The notes under the pieces are model-generated. The model worked only from the letters and a program-made list of their open reading frames with translations, was not told the DNA's origin and did no database searches. Of a DNA stretch of 64,000 nt, positions 21,325 through 34,669 are shown in pieces. Origin of the DNA: Antedon mediterranea (taxonomy: Eukaryota; Echinodermata; Crinoidea; Comatulida; Antedonidae); NCBI RefSeq assembly GCF_964355755.1, contig NC_092674.1, positions 2,175,001 to 2,239,000 on the forward strand, in the 5' to 3' direction. Each line of letters begins with the position of its first letter. Position 1 is the stretch's first letter. The position numbers and the translations under genes were made by a program.

Positions 21325-24300
21325 AATCAGGGAGAGCTTGAGAAATAACTAAAGAAATACCTCGCCATTTGGCGAATATGGTTTCTCATATCAAACTAGA
21401 GAACCAACAAAAATATAAAAACCATGCATGTTTGTCATGCATCACTGGGTTGTATGGGTGTCGATGGAAACGCTATCGGCAGTCCACTGAACCAACAACA
21501 ATGGTAAGTAAGAAAATCATGTTTCATATTTAACATAATATAACAACATTAGTAGATGGTCTACATGCAAATATAATTAATAATATAGTTCTTATATAGC
21601 GCTTATTGCACAATGCTTCTAAGTGCTTCACATTATTACCCCGGTTATTTATTAGATCAATCACACATAGAAACATACTCCCATAATGCAGCTAATAATA
21701 AGGATGGAGGTAATTACTTCCATGTAATAAGCTAGTAATCAGCGCAATGTTGTGTCTTGATCTAACCGGTACCCATTTATACACCTGGGTGAGAGAGGCA
21801 AACGTAAGTGTCTTTCCTACAGGTAAAGCTCTGTCTACACTATCAAACTAGTTTGACAAAAAAAGTATGTTGTGCCCAAATATGGTAGTGATATGCTTAA
21901 ATATGGTTGATATGACATAATGTCCATTTATGGGCAATCACCTTTTTTGTCACATAAAGTTTAATAGTGTAGACAGAGCTTTAGGATACAGGCAACGCTT
22001 AGTGTTATAAGTATCAATCCCATCTCATATTTCAAGTCAGCACAATACGTGATGTACACATTATATCTACTATTGTAGTAATCTTTATTGTGTCTATACC
22101 ATATGCCACCAATTTGTTGATGATGATGAGAAAGAAGTGTTTTATTACGATGTACTAAATGTCAGTCAAAAAACATGTTGAAAGAGTTAATTAACATTGA
22201 TTGTTGAAATTAAGTTAGTAGTGTTATTATGATTTATAGTTTAACATGAAAACAGTATGTTTTATCCATCAGTACTAAAAGGATGGATTAAACATGTCAT
22301 CATTATTATCTAAATTAATTACAAAAAATACTGAAATTTAAAAATACTGTATTTACTAATTTTAAAAATATATATCTAATTTAAACTTCTTTAAATTTAA
22401 ATTAATTATAAAAAAATACTGAAATTTAAAAATATTTACTAATTTTACAAATATCGAATTTTAACTTAATATCCTAATATCCTTTTTTGTTTGTTTTTAG
22501 GTGGAAGTGGCGTTCTTTATTATCTTAATTATAGCATTTATGTTGATGGCTATATTATTCTATTTTTGGTTTGTAGCTGGCAATGACGCAAATGATATCA
22601 ATTGGTAACGTATACATATTAAATTAATGAAATCAATTAATACAGTACTAGTAATAGTTTAATGATAATGACAGTGAAATCTGTGCCTTGATAAATTGAC
22701 AAAAAAAAGCAAAACAGATTATTTAAATCCAATTGGGTAAGCTACTGATGCCATCAATGGTAAATATACGCATAAACAGACAATATAAAGACATAATAGA
22801 AAATTACAATTAAGTGCAATTTTAATATCAATTGGGAGGGCAGAAAATTGGTTAATATTGACGAGAGAGGGAGAATGGGGAACACTGTCACCCCTTACAT
22901 CTCATAATCAATCTGCAATGATTGAAGTTTGAAAATAAAACCACTTCACCCAGTAAACAATAATGATAAAATCTATTTCTAGACTTATTTTGACCACCAT
23001 CCACATTTATAAATGAAATATATGTATTATTTGTGGAAAATATGAACAATCAATGATTATTAATTATTAAATTAAACTTTTCTAGGTATTTGTGGACAGA
23101 TTTGCATAGTTGGTTTAACTGGTACTTGCTTCTCTTCACCTTGACAACTCTTGTATTTTCTTATATTTCTTTCTTAATAGTAAGTTTTTTTGTTTGTTTT
23201 TGTTCATAAAAATTTTGTGTAAAGCTCTGTCCACACTATCAAACTAGTTTGACAACAAAAGTGTGATGTGACAAATATGGTAGTGATATGGTCAAATATG
23301 GTAGTGATATGGTCAAATATGGTAGTGATATATGGTCAAATATGGTAGTGATATAACATCATCATGTCCATATATGGGCACATCACATTTTTTGGCACAT
23401 AAATTTGATAGTGTGGACAAGGCTTTACTGTAGTACATAAACAATACCATTGTATATAAATTGAAGGCATAATACTGCGTTATGTAAAAGCTTTTAAACT
23501 TTTAAAACATGTTATTTCAGATTTTTGGAATATTTCATATTTTTCTTGGACAACAAGTTCATTTACATGTGATTCACAAGATCTTGGTCATAGCCACCAT
23601 AGTGGGCGCTGTTGCTGCAATTATCATTATCACAACAATTTGGCAGGATGAATGGCAACTACTATATAAATCATTACAGGTAAATCGATACTGTCAAAGG
23701 TCAATGCTGGGTCACCTCATTTTATAAGGTCACCTGGGGTAAATGTCAACCATACTATAAGGAAACTTGTGGTATATGGTCACCTACAGTAAAAGTCACC
23801 CATGCTATAAGATCTGGGTATGTGGTCACCTTGTTAAAAAGTCACTTGTGATATAAGGTCACCATGGTAAAAGGTCACTCATGACATAAGGTCATCCATG
23901 GTAATCTAGGGTGCTTGTACTATAGGTTAGGGCAAACCAAAACTACCAAAGCACATTTAGTTTGTTGTACCTAATTAAAACACTATAATGATTTTTAATG
24001 ATAACATTTTTTTGTGTAGATATCAGCACCAATACTTCAACTTGTTACTGTGGTTCTGCTTACACTTCTCACATGGCCTTTTGCTAAGTTATTCTTTAAA
24101 TCATCCCCAGGTAATTTACATTTCTCCTAACAAGCAATATAATTTATAATTAATGATAATAATCAATAATGATGGAGATCCTGAGATGATCTGATACTAG
24201 TGGTTTTTTTTTATGTCTGCCTTTTTTATTTAAACTTATTTATGCAATTGGTTTTGTAACTATAGACGTCCGTTTCCGAAATAAAAGTAAAATGAAGAAA

Positions 24301-27300
24301 TAATCAAACATAACTTTGTTGTTTTTCTCAGGTTTTCAAATTCTACAGCTTACCATATACCTTGTTGTGCTGATATTTATATACCTTAGCCCGCTCTTGA
24401 TTCACAATCCTTGCTTTATATCGTCGGATGAGCTACCGATTAGGCCACGCATCTTGGCGCATAGAGGCCTTCAACAGGTACTTATTTTAAATACTTATCC
24501 ATATTTTGACTACATTCTGTATTAATAATTAATATGTCTTAGTTTACTTGATTACTAAAGCCTTGATCACACTGGACTTAATTTTGTCAAATTTGAACAG
24601 AGTTGCTGCCTTATTTCCAGTGCGAACAAGGCTTAAGCCAAGAAATTCAATTATTATATCAGTATAAAGTGTTTGTTGCATTGTCATATTTATCTATTTT
24701 GTAGCTAGCACCTGAAAACACTAGGGTAGCTTTTGAACAGGCGCTGAAATATAATGTATTTGGTTTGGAAAGTGACGTGTCAATAAGGTAAGTAATTGTA
24801 CACTAGTATTCCCTAAGTTACTGAAAAAAGTGTAATGTATTAAAAAACGCTATTTTCTGACCGATTTTTTATAAATGAGTTTTTGGAAAGTTTTTCCTTA
24901 TTTTCCCTGTTTTTTTTAATGTAATCACTTTCAATTAAACATACTTAAACATAATATAAGCTGAGAAAGTCTGAGTGGAGGTCCACTTTAAGCTGCCTTA
25001 CAGGTATTTGTTCATGTACAATTACAATATGAGAGTTGTATACTTATGTAGAACCACCTAAAGAGGACACCTTAAGGGCCCATCAAAGTGTCCCCTGAAT
25101 AAGGGTGTCCCTTAAATAGGGGTTGGTCATAGTTTTAAAACATATTTCCCTTTATTTGTTTACACAGCAAAGTGTCCCCTTGATGGAGGTGTGACAACTG
25201 TGTAATTCTGGTACTACTCCTTTGTTTCTAAATATAACATAACTTGTATTAATTAATATACAGTTTAATAACAATAAATATGTTACATTATTAATGATCA
25301 TTTCATTTCTTAGTTGGGATGGTGTACCATTCCTGATGCATGATTCCAATCTTGCAAGGACAACAAATGTAAAAGAGATGTTTCCCAGTCGAGAATGGGA
25401 ACTTGCAAGCACCTTTAACATCTCGGATCTTAAAGAACTAGATGCGGGATCCTGGTTTATTGAGGTAAAACCAACTCATAAACATTCATTTCTTGATTAT
25501 TAATAGTAGGATGTAGACATTTCCATATTTTCCCTGTTTTTTATTTATGTAATCACTTTCAATACAGTATATAGTAGTAAATACAATGTGCAATACTTTA
25601 ACATAAATTATGTTTTGGTTTCAGCGTGATCCTTTCCGTACAGTAAAATCAATTCCCGACGATATCAAAAACACGTTTCCGAACCAGAAGATTCTGAAGT
25701 ATGAGGAGTTATTAAACATAGCAATGATGAATAACAAAAGTGTTCTGTTTGACATTCGTCAGCCGCCGTCATATCATCCATACTATTCAACATGGTTAGA
25801 ACTTGTTGTTAATACGACGCTTAAGTCTGGTATTAAACAAGATCAGGTTAGAAAGTTTTGTATTTTACTATAGAACCTCTATTAAGGGGACACCTTCTGG
25901 ACCCAACAAAGTGTCCTCTATTAGAGGTGTCCCTTGAATAGGGGTGTCCCCTTAAAAGGGGTGTCCCCTTAATAGAGGTGTCCCCTGAATAGGGGTGTCC
26001 CCTGAATAGAGGTGTCCCCTGAATAGGAGTGTCCCCTTAATAGAGGTGTCCCTTCAATAGGGGTGTCCCCTTAATAGAGGTGTCCCTTCAATAGGGGTGT
26101 CCCCTTAATAGAGGTGTCCCCTGAATAGAGGTGTCCCTTGAATACAGGTTGTCCCTGAATAGAGGTTTGCCATAGTGTTACAGCATATGTTTCCCTGTTT
26201 CATGAGAAAGTTTTTAGGGGTGTGTGCGAATTGAGTGGTTATACAGTACTGTATTTTTGTTGTTTTATATGTATTTCCATTCTCTACTTCTTTACATCAT
26301 CCTATCTTGAATATTAGGTATGGTGGTTACCGGAAACAAATAGATCTTGGGTTGAAGAACAGGCGCCAGGTTTTATACAGACACTTGAGGGCGCTAAATA
26401 CAGCATTGAAGTAATGCAAGAAAAGAATCTGAGTCAAGTCAATGCTGCATTTTATGAAATAGAAGATGAACAAATAAGGTAGTTTGAAATAATTGTTAAA
26501 ATAATTGTTTGTTACAGATGTTAATTTTCAATCAGCATCAATTTATAACTAAGGATATGTACAAATATGTCATCAAATAGTTATGGAAAAAGAAAGCCTC
26601 ATGTCTCAATGTTACGCCAGTGATAATAAGGTTGATCATAACACAATTTAATTATTGATATTTTTAAGGTCTTTCAAGAATGCGAGTATAAATAGTTCAG
26701 TGTATGTAGTGAATAAGTGGTGGTTGTTCTCAGTGTATTGGTGTGTTGGTGCGCACTCAGTTACATCTGGTTCACCTCAACTACTACAGGATGTATCTTC
26801 ACCTGCTTGGTATCTAGTAAGTATGTTCTCAACATTTAAGACGGGACTCAATTTCTGTATTTACAATGATCTTATTTGTCCCTTGAGCGACTTTTCTTCA
26901 CAACTTGCCACACAAGTATACAGTTGTTGAGTGGAAAATTCATGAAATGAGAGCACACACAGAATGACAGTTAGACTCAATAGCTTCATATTGTACGTGC
27001 TGTGAAAAACAAAATGTTGCTATTATCTCATGTTATTGTTATGGTCATTGTGATCATTGTCATCATCAGTAATGCTCTGTCTACACTATCAAACTTTATG
27101 TGACAACAAATTGTGATGTACCCAAATATGGTAGGGATATGACATCTTCATGTCCATATATGGGCATATCACATTTTTTTGTCACATAAAGTTTAAAAGT
27201 GTAGACAGAGCTTTACAGCCCTTGACCTTTGTGAGCATTTAATCATGAGTTCTACCTTATTTTTGACAGGATCCATCAATCTACCTCATCATCTGGACTG

Positions 27301-28147
27301 TTGTAGATGGAGTCTCAATTCTCTGTGTTCTTATTATATTTGTTATTCAAAGGTAAAGTCATTCCTTTGCTGTTTGGGGTTTTACAACTATGCGGCTTTG
27401 CTTTCATTATGCTTTTCAATGCGCTGTTCACACAGGATGTAAAATTAGAAATGTACATACATAAAAGCTGAAAGTAATGTGTTATTTTCTATTATTTAAA
27501 AGTCGAAGAAAGTCAGGTCTCTGGTCCATTCTATTGTTGCCATAGATTGACTGGTCCTTACATCTATTTACTAATAAATTGCTGGGTATAGGTGCTGAAA
27601 TGCTGGCTGCCGTTGGTCCATTGGGCCTAATCAAAAACTAAAGATCCGGACCAATAGTAAATATGTTCTAAACTGTGCACTACTATTATTATTAGTAGTA
27701 GTATTATGCAGCTTGAGAGATGATGGTAGTTGGCTTCTCCTTTTGTAAGACATCTCTAAACATTTGCTGCAACAATTCTCTTTACCTTCTGTGTATCTGT
27801 AGTTGATCTTATTTCTGTGCTCAGAATCTTTTTCAAGAGTATCCCATTATGAATTTGTTAGTAATCTTTTTCTTTTTGTTTCGTTTTTAAGGTTGCAAAA
27901 TCCTAGTAGAATTGCAGACCAAGAGACTGTCTCTATCAACATGCAAAGAAAACGCTACAACAGCGGACGAACACCAGATGATGTTAACCCATTGTACGAC
28001 CTGCAAGGTAACTCAGCAGCTGCTAATGGTACCACAATACCAGCACCATTAGCAGCCACAGCCGCCGCCGATGGCGATCAGTCCATACTTGTGGAGAATC
28101 AGGTTGTAGAACAAGGGGCGTACAATGAGGTGAAATTACAGATGTAA
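21325..28147 (+). CDS. GDPD5-like: GDPD5/GDE2-like membrane glycerophosphodiester phosphodiesterase, 13 coding exons
   Basis: Family members have six membrane spans and an outward-facing GDPD domain; vertebrate GDE2 cleaves GPI anchors and GDE5-type relatives hydrolyse glycerophosphodiesters. ATG is at 21378. Coding exons: 21378-21503, 22501-22604, 23086-23179, 23521-23679, 24020-24110, 24332-24477, 24705-24787, 25314-25464, 25625-25846, 26318-26478, 26669-26816, 27270-27352, 27892-28147. They total 1824 nt (607 aa; human GDPD5 is about 605). The N-terminal family motif CLSCITGLYGCRWKRY is at residues 18-33. Hydrophobic segments fill exons 2-6, with a last span in exon 12. Catalytic residues are retained: H235 (HRG), E262 and D264 (ESD), H277 (HD), plus APENT at 242-246. 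The tail (about residues 523-607) is polar, Ala-rich at GTTIPAPLAATAAADG, and has no cysteine. It could equally be co-orthologous to GDPD2/GDPD4. Confidence 0.95.
21575..21822. mobile_element. SINE-like dispersed repeat
   Basis: The stretch TATAGCGCTTATTGCACAAT ... AAGTGCTTCACATTATTACC ... GGTACCCATTTATACACCTG GGTGAGAGAGGCAA resembles a short interspersed repeat I recall from several marine invertebrate genomes. It is intronic in the GDPD5-like gene. Family name not known to me. Confidence 0.5.
21827..21980. mobile_element. AGCTCTGTC-ended MITE, copy 13
   Basis: Ends AGCTCTGTCTACACTATC and AATAGTGTAGACAGAGCT, with TA outside each end. Directly abuts the SINE-like repeat in intron 1 of the GDPD5-like gene. 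Confidence 0.85.
23223..23424. mobile_element. AGCTCTGTC-ended MITE, copy 14, with four internal tandem units
   Basis: Left end AGCTCTGTCCACACTATC; worn right end GATAGTGTGGACAAGGCT. The internal unit CAAATATGGTAGTGATATGG is repeated about four times, lengthening this copy to about 200 bp. Intronic in the GDPD5-like gene. Confidence 0.85.
23700..23900. repeat. Degenerate AAGGTCACC tandem repeat
   Basis: About seven loose units of about 27-30 bp built on AAGGTCACC, GTAAAAGTCACCCATG, CTATAAGG. It follows exon 4 of the GDPD5-like gene directly and is intronic. Confidence 0.65.
25045..25200. repeat. GTGTCCC-type repeat, short block
   Basis: Wording GAGGACACCTTAAGGGCCC, AGTGTCCCCTGAATAAGG, GTGTCCCTTAAATAGGGG is shared with the larger array at 25873-26170. 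Intronic in the GDPD5-like gene. Confidence 0.6.
25873..26170. repeat. 17/18-bp tandem array (GTGTCCCCTTAATAGAG)
   Basis: About fifteen units alternating GTGTCCCCTTAATAGAG and GTGTCCCCTGAATAGGG, in the intron after exon 9 of the GDPD5-like gene. Related wording occurs at 18.2 kb, 25.05 kb and weakly at 7.62 kb. Confidence 0.88.
27073..27212. mobile_element. AGCTCTGTC-ended MITE, copy 15
   Basis: Ends TGCTCTGTCTACACTATC and AAAAGTGTAGACAGAGCT are inverted. Intron 11 of the GDPD5-like gene. Confidence 0.83.
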
Positions 28148-29654
28148 TCAGAAAATGGGAACACAATTATTGCTTTATGTTGTGATAGAAGGTGCTTTGA
28201 TAAATACCACCTTATTTCTGCTGCCAAAATTGCCAAATTAAAATTCAATTAAATGCCAAAAAAAAACACATTATTGCAGTTAATAAAAGCAGCTTTAAAA
28301 TTTATTTTTAGATTTTCTACCCTACATAACATGAGTGCCATGAACATTAAGTACCCACCATTTTTTAAATAAATATATACCTGCGGTCAGTTTGCCCTAC
28401 TTACTTCATAAAAAAAAAATTAATGATTTTCAAAATAACTTAAGAAAATATTTGTGCATATTTTTTTCATTAAATAAATGACTTATGGAAAAAGATTGAT
28501 AAATGCCATCCCTGATATATAATAGTAAATCTGTTTTTGCTTGGTTGCTTTGATACGCTTGACTACATTTGACATGCTTGGCTGCACTTGACACACTTGA
28601 CTGCCCTTGACACTTCCGCATAGATCAAGTGCTCTATGCAAGTACAGAACAATGAAAAAGGGTAGTTTTATAAGTTTATTAGCTTAAACAAATGTTTTCA
28701 CATCACCACAACAATATTATTCAATTTATTTAGATAAGATTAATTAGTATTTATTTTGTTATTGCAATTTAAATATCATATTATTGTTTCAGTTTGTGGT
28801 TAATTCATGTACCTTTAATTTTCTGCCTATTAATTTATTGGCCTTAAGAATATATAAATATACAAATTAGACAGGTATAGAAAAACTCCAAACAGGCCAG
28901 TGATATTACAGGGGCTGATCCAGGAACGTGGCAGAAATATCAAATAGTAGTCTATGGTTTTATTTTAGCTGTCTGAAGCGGGAGTGCACGTCCCTAGCGC
29001 TGATCCGCCTCTGTAATACTGAAAATGATTTAAGGTATAAGATATTACCAACATGTAAGGGTGTTAGTAAGAGCTGACTTAGACAGAGTGGTAAATAAGA
29101 CTAAGAGGTTCTTAAAACTCAAAACTGAAATTTCCTATAAATAATATAAGGAATTAAACTGAAATATGTATTTTATTATAATTAATTTTTCATGAAAATT
29201 AGAATAATTATTATTTTGATATTAATATTTATTATTTAAATATTATTTATTATTTATTTAACTTTTAAACAAAATATTTTCTTTTATCATAAATACTTAA
29301 GTCATTTTAATCAAACGGTATTTATAATTAACCTCATTTATAATGTATTCAGATGTATTTAATTGTTTGTATGTATATTTAGATTTGTTTTTAGAGAGAA
29401 TCGTATCAGGCTCAGCTCAGGGAGGTGATTGTTGGGAAGGGTGTTAATTCATTAGTTTCTCATTTCATATTATTTAAGGCAGAGTGTGTAGAAATATTTA
29501 TTTTAAATTTCAATCAAGAAATTAGAAATGATCAACACCAAAGCATATGAAATTGTGCCTCCTGTAGCAAGCAGTCTTGTACACTAAGTGTATGTACCAT
29601 TTCATACATTGAATACTCGCAGCATCTTAATAATAACAGCTAGAAAAATGAATA
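28148..29654 (+). other. GDPD5-like 3-prime UTR and flank
   Basis: No coding exon seen. AATAAA signals occur at 28282-28287 and about 28369, both plausible polyadenylation signals. The rest is AT-rich spacer. Confidence 0.5.
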
Positions 29655-29655
29655 C

Positions 29656-29839
29656 TACCATATTTGGGCATATCACTACCATATTTGGGCATATCACTAC
29701 CATATTTGGGCATATCACTACCATATTTGGGCATATCACTACCATATTTGGGCATATCACTACCATATTTGGGCATATCACTACCATATTCGGACATATC
29801 ACTACCATATTTTGGTAGTTTGATAGTGTAGACAGAGCT
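29656..29839. mobile_element. AGCTCTGTC-MITE, copy 16: internal unit expanded to a 21-bp array
   Basis: About 7.6 copies of ACCATATTTGGGCATATCAC T run in tandem, ending with the family right end GATAGTGTAGACAGAGCT at 29839. The left half of the MITE is missing. The array explains open frames of the TTIFGHI type on both strands. Confidence 0.88.
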
Positions 29840-31560
29840 TTAGTGAATTATCATTGTTGTATTGATATGTTATATCTCGTAGTTTCTTCAACATAGCGTT
29901 TAATCAAAAGTGAGAGTTTTAAATTTGCTGAATATTTAGAATAATATGCACAAAATGTGCCTTAGTTGTAATGTAACCTTATGTGTAAAATCCCACAAAG
30001 TTTTGTGGTAAATTCCCATCGTTTTGGACAAATTGTGTAAAAATATATCAATGTTGAATGTAATAAATAATGATGGAATCTACATACAATATAAATATTT
30101 TGAAATGTAATTATTTTATTTATCATTTTATTGGAAAGGTGTTTTTTTAAAGCAGTATAGCAAAAGAAAATTATGTTAAATTGTGATGTTTATAGGTTAG
30201 TTAAAGAAGAAAAAAATAGAAATTGTTAAGTACTCTAAACTGCTATCTACCTGCTGCTCTGTATATATTTTAAAATCCTCTTTATTTTATATACTATAGT
30301 GTTGCTGCAATGCAGCATTTGAAAAGATTTATTTTAATTTAGTTTTATGTGTAAAATTCATCCACATTTTGAACTTTGACCTGCAATTAGAGTATATCTG
30401 TACATTGTTTTTTATAGTCTACTTCACCGATGTACACAAAAAACAGACCTCATCACTAATATTGCTATTATTCTGATTGAAGCTCTGTCTACACTATCAA
30501 ACTCTATGTGACAAAAAAATGCGATGTGCCCATATATGGACATGATGATGTCATATCACTACCATATTTGGACATATCACTATCATATTTGGGCACATGA
30601 CATTTATTTTGTCAAACTAGTGTAGACAGAGCTTAATCTTTCATAATAGGCTCATTGATTGATTCCTTTAAATTGCCCAAACAACAATCACACTGTATTT
30701 TATTTTTTGACGTTTCTGTTATCTTTCATTTCTGATATACCATTGGCTGTTGTACATTGTCTTCTTCAAATTTGATACATTCCATGTTGCTATGCCGATG
30801 GTGTTATTGATGCTAAGCATCTATTATGCAATTTCACCATGTTATATTTGATTAATTTCAACTACTATACAGAGTATAAATTGGTATATATGTTTATACT
30901 GTATATATAATTAGTGGATTAAAACCAGTTTAATTGATACTTTTAAAGTGGATTGTACTTAAATAAGTTAAGAGATACTTATAAAGTAGATTGATGTATA
31001 GATAGATACCAAGTCAACTGATACTTATATTGTACTTATATATAATAGTATAAGGTTAGACTTATACAATTATAAGATTCAATAGTATGTACTTAAATAT
31101 ATTATAATATATTGAGATATTGTGCACATATAGAAACCTAATGTTATTTGGATAAATCCTACCGACAAATAGACACATCCTTATTATGCACATTCATATT
31201 ACTGGTCATATTATCATAGTGGTATTAGCAAAATGTGTACAGCACAAGTATTCTATTGTTCTTAGGTTTTTCAGACCAGCTTTGTGTCTCGTCTAAGTTT
31301 ATTTAACTTTAACCAAGTGTTAAATAGGATACTTTGTTTATATTATATTTAATATACCTAAATATTTACTAGCAGTTTAAAAGGTATTCCCGTTTCCTAA
31401 ATGTTTAAAGTTAATGTTGGATCTTTGTTTAAATATCACTAAAACAGAAATAATTTAGATTTATATATTTATGTGTTACTTAAAGATTCAAAGAAACGTG
31501 CATTGTTGTTATTGATGTGTTTTATTTGTTGTTTCTGTATAAAGAACATGGCCATATACA
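29840..31560. other. AT-rich spacer without genes
   Basis: Apart from the MITE at 30481-30633 no repeat or coding structure was recognised. Confidence 0.4.
30481..30633. mobile_element. AGCTCTGTC-ended MITE, copy 17
   Basis: Left end AGCTCTGTCTACACTATC is intact. The right end is shortened to CTAGTGTAGACAGAGCT by loss of the GTTTGATAG stretch. Confidence 0.84.
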
Positions 31561-31569
31561 TGGCTTTTC

Positions 31570-31643
31570 AGTCGCATGCGCAAATTTGAGTGTGGACCGA
31601 CCAACCGACATAGTGAGCTATAGAGTCGCGTTTGCACGCGACT
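31570..31643. repeat. Short palindromic element with AGTCGC ends
   Basis: AGTCGCATGCGCAAA on the left pairs with GTTTGCACGCGACT on the right. The centre holds CCGACATAGTGAGCTATAGA. Related sequence is at 42546-42660 and 43225-43325. Confidence 0.65.
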
Positions 31644-31793
31644 AAAAATGTTTTATTTTATTAAAGTTAGAAAAAAAGTTTTTCATTCGTACGCATGGGA
31701 TAATCTAATACTGTACAAGTACTGCCATACGTGCGAATTATTTATATCGGATCCATTGTAAACCATTGTACGAGACGATGAGCTATATATCCA

Positions 31794-31827
31794 ATACCAA
31801 ATTGGCGAGTAAATCATGTTTTACTTT
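31794..31827. repeat. Left 34-nt inverted flank of the satellite block
   Basis: Matches 46590-46623 in the opposite orientation with one mismatch (ATACCAAATTGGCGAGTAAA followed by TCATGTTTTACTTT). The two copies bracket the 14.8-kb repeat block. Confidence 0.75.
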
Positions 31828-34043
31828 AAATTAAATTTATACGCTCTTCCACAAGGTCAATTGTTAGTTATACATACAGACTATATTAAAACAATGATTT
31901 TGAACACGTAGGGCATTTCTTTGAATTCTTTCCTATTGTCGTTTTGTGGTAATTTACAGCTTTTTATATGTTTAACAAACGTACATAATCAATTGCGTCT
32001 GCATCATGCTAGACTACAACTTCCGGTAGTGACGTAATCAGCATATTTTTGGTAATAAAAAACTTTTTCACTAAGCTAGGGAATCTTCTGATATCAATAT
32101 TCATTAGACCGTACTTTAGTTAGCCAATCAAAATAAACGTATAAACAATTTTGCGGCGATGTTGTTGAGGTAAAATATACTGTGTTTTACAATAACCAAT
32201 TTGGTTAGAGTAAAACACAATGATAAAGAATAGGAACCATTTAATAATATGATAAATGTCATTAGGGCCTACATAGCAATTTATCACTGTGTTTTACTAT
32301 AACCAATTTGGTTAGAGTAAAACACAATGATATCGAATAGGCAACATTTAATAATATGATAAATGACATTTACATAGCAATTTAGCACTGTGTTTTACTA
32401 TAAACAATTTGGTTAAAGTAAAGCAGAATGATAAAGAATAGGAATTTAATAATATGATATATGACATTTACATAGCAATTTAGCACTGTGTTTTACTATA
32501 ACCAATTTGGTTAGAGTAAAACACAATGATAAAGAATAGGAAACATTTAATAATATGATATATGACATTCACATAGCAATTTAGCACTGTGTTTTACTAT
32601 AACCAATTTGGTTAGAGTAAAACACAATGATATAGAATAGGAAACATTTAATAATTTGATAAATGACATTTACATAGCAATTTAGCACTGTGTTTTACTA
32701 TAACCAATTTGGTTAAAGTAAAACACAATGATAAAGAATAGGAAACACTTAATAATATGATAAATGACATTTACATAGCAATTTAGCACTGTGTTTTACT
32801 ATAACCAACTTGGTTAAAGTAAAGCAGAATGATAAAGAATAGGAATTTAATAATATGATATATGACATTTACATAGCAATTTAGCACTGTGTTTTACTAT
32901 AACCAATTTGGTTAGAGTAAAACACAATGATAAAGAATAGGAAATATTTAATAATAATGATTATTTACATAGCAATTTAGCACTGTGTTTTACTATAACC
33001 AATTTGGTTATAGTAAAACACAATGATATAGAATAGGAAACATTTAATAATATGATAAATGACATTTACATAGCAATTTATCACTGTGTTTTACTATAAC
33101 CAATTTGGTTAGACTAAAACACAATGATAAAGAATAGGAAACATTTAATAATAATGATTATTTACATAGCAATTTAGCACTGTGTTTTACTATAACCAAT
33201 TTGGTTATAGTAAAACACAATGATAAAGAATAGGAAACATTTAATAATATGATATATGACATTCACATAGCAATTTAGCACTGTGTTTTACTATAACCAA
33301 TTTGGTTAGAGTAAAACACAATGATATAGAATAGGAAACATTTAATAATTTGATAAATGACATTTACATAGCAATTTAGCACTGTGTTTTACTATAACCA
33401 ATTTGGTTAAAGTAAAACACAATGATAAAGAATAGGAAACACTTAATAATATGATAAATCACATTTACATAGCAATTTAGCACTGTGTTTTACTATAACC
33501 AATTTGGTTAAAGTAAAGCAGAATGATAAAGAATAGGAATTTAATAATATGATATATGACATTTACATAGCAATTTAGCACTGTGTTTTACTATAACAAA
33601 TTTGGTTAGAGTAAAACACAATGATAAAGAATAGGAAATATTTAATAATAATGATTATTTACATAGCAATTTAGCACTGTGTTTTACTATAACCAATTTG
33701 GTTATAGTAAAACACAATGATATAGAATAGGAAACATTTAATAATATGATAAATGACATTTACATAGCAATTTATCACTGTGTTTTACTATAACCAATTT
33801 GGTTATGGTAAAGCACTATGATATAGAATAGGAAACATTTAATAATATGATAAATGACATTTACATAGCAATTTAGCACTGTGTTTTACTATAACCAATT
33901 TGGTTAGAGTAAAACACAATGACAAAGAATAGGAAACATTTAATAATAATGATTATTTACATAGCTAGCAATTTAGCACAATGTTTTACTATAACCAATT
34001 TGGTTATGGTAAAGCACTATGATATAGAATAGGAAACATTTAA

Positions 34044-34669
34044 AGACCCCTTCCCTGCAATTTTGGACGTTTTTTGGAAAATAATACATATATATCACTT
34101 TAAAAACATTAAACCATGTCATTCCTTGTCTTAAATGTACGTTTTATGGTAAATTATGATAAAACGTGAGAAACAATGCACTACCTAAGTAGCTCGCGGC
34201 GATCGACCTCTCGTGGACGGTCTTAGGCCTAGCCTGGCTAGGCTTAGTTTTGTAGGCCTAGCTGGTAAACATCGGTAACGTACGAACATCGTACTCTAGC
34301 TATATACCTAGCCTGACGTTGTATAGTTGCTGCATTAATTGTCTTTCTATTTTTGCCAGACTCCGTTGATACAAATTGGGGAAAACCCGGTATTTTCGCT
34401 GAAAAGTTAGGAGTCTTCCATTTGTTTTGGCCTCACGATCGATCGAAAAGTGGGCGAATTACAGATGAAAAACAAAAATATCAATCCGCGCGCAATGCAT
34501 TTTGGGATTTATAGCGGGCCGCTATAATTATTAAAATCGACTTATTTTTCACATTTTTAACCGTTTAAAGACGAAAAAAGTTATCGCAATAGGACCATAT
34601 AGTATTATTTTTACATTAAATATAGTTTGTGATCTTAAATTAGATCTAAAAAACGTAGGGAATGGGGCT
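34044..34669. mobile_element. 626-bp non-autonomous DNA transposon with TTAA target site, copy 2
   Basis: Inserted into a satellite monomer. The empty site is visible in neighbouring monomers as ACATTTAATAATATG; here TTAA is duplicated at 34040-34043 and 34670-34673. Length and ends equal copy 1 (4252-4877), with fewer than about ten differences by eye. No transposase. Confidence 0.92.

Noticed and set aside
29588-29818. Open frames with TTIFGHI and NMVVICP repeats
   Set aside because: Produced by the 21-bp MITE-internal array.
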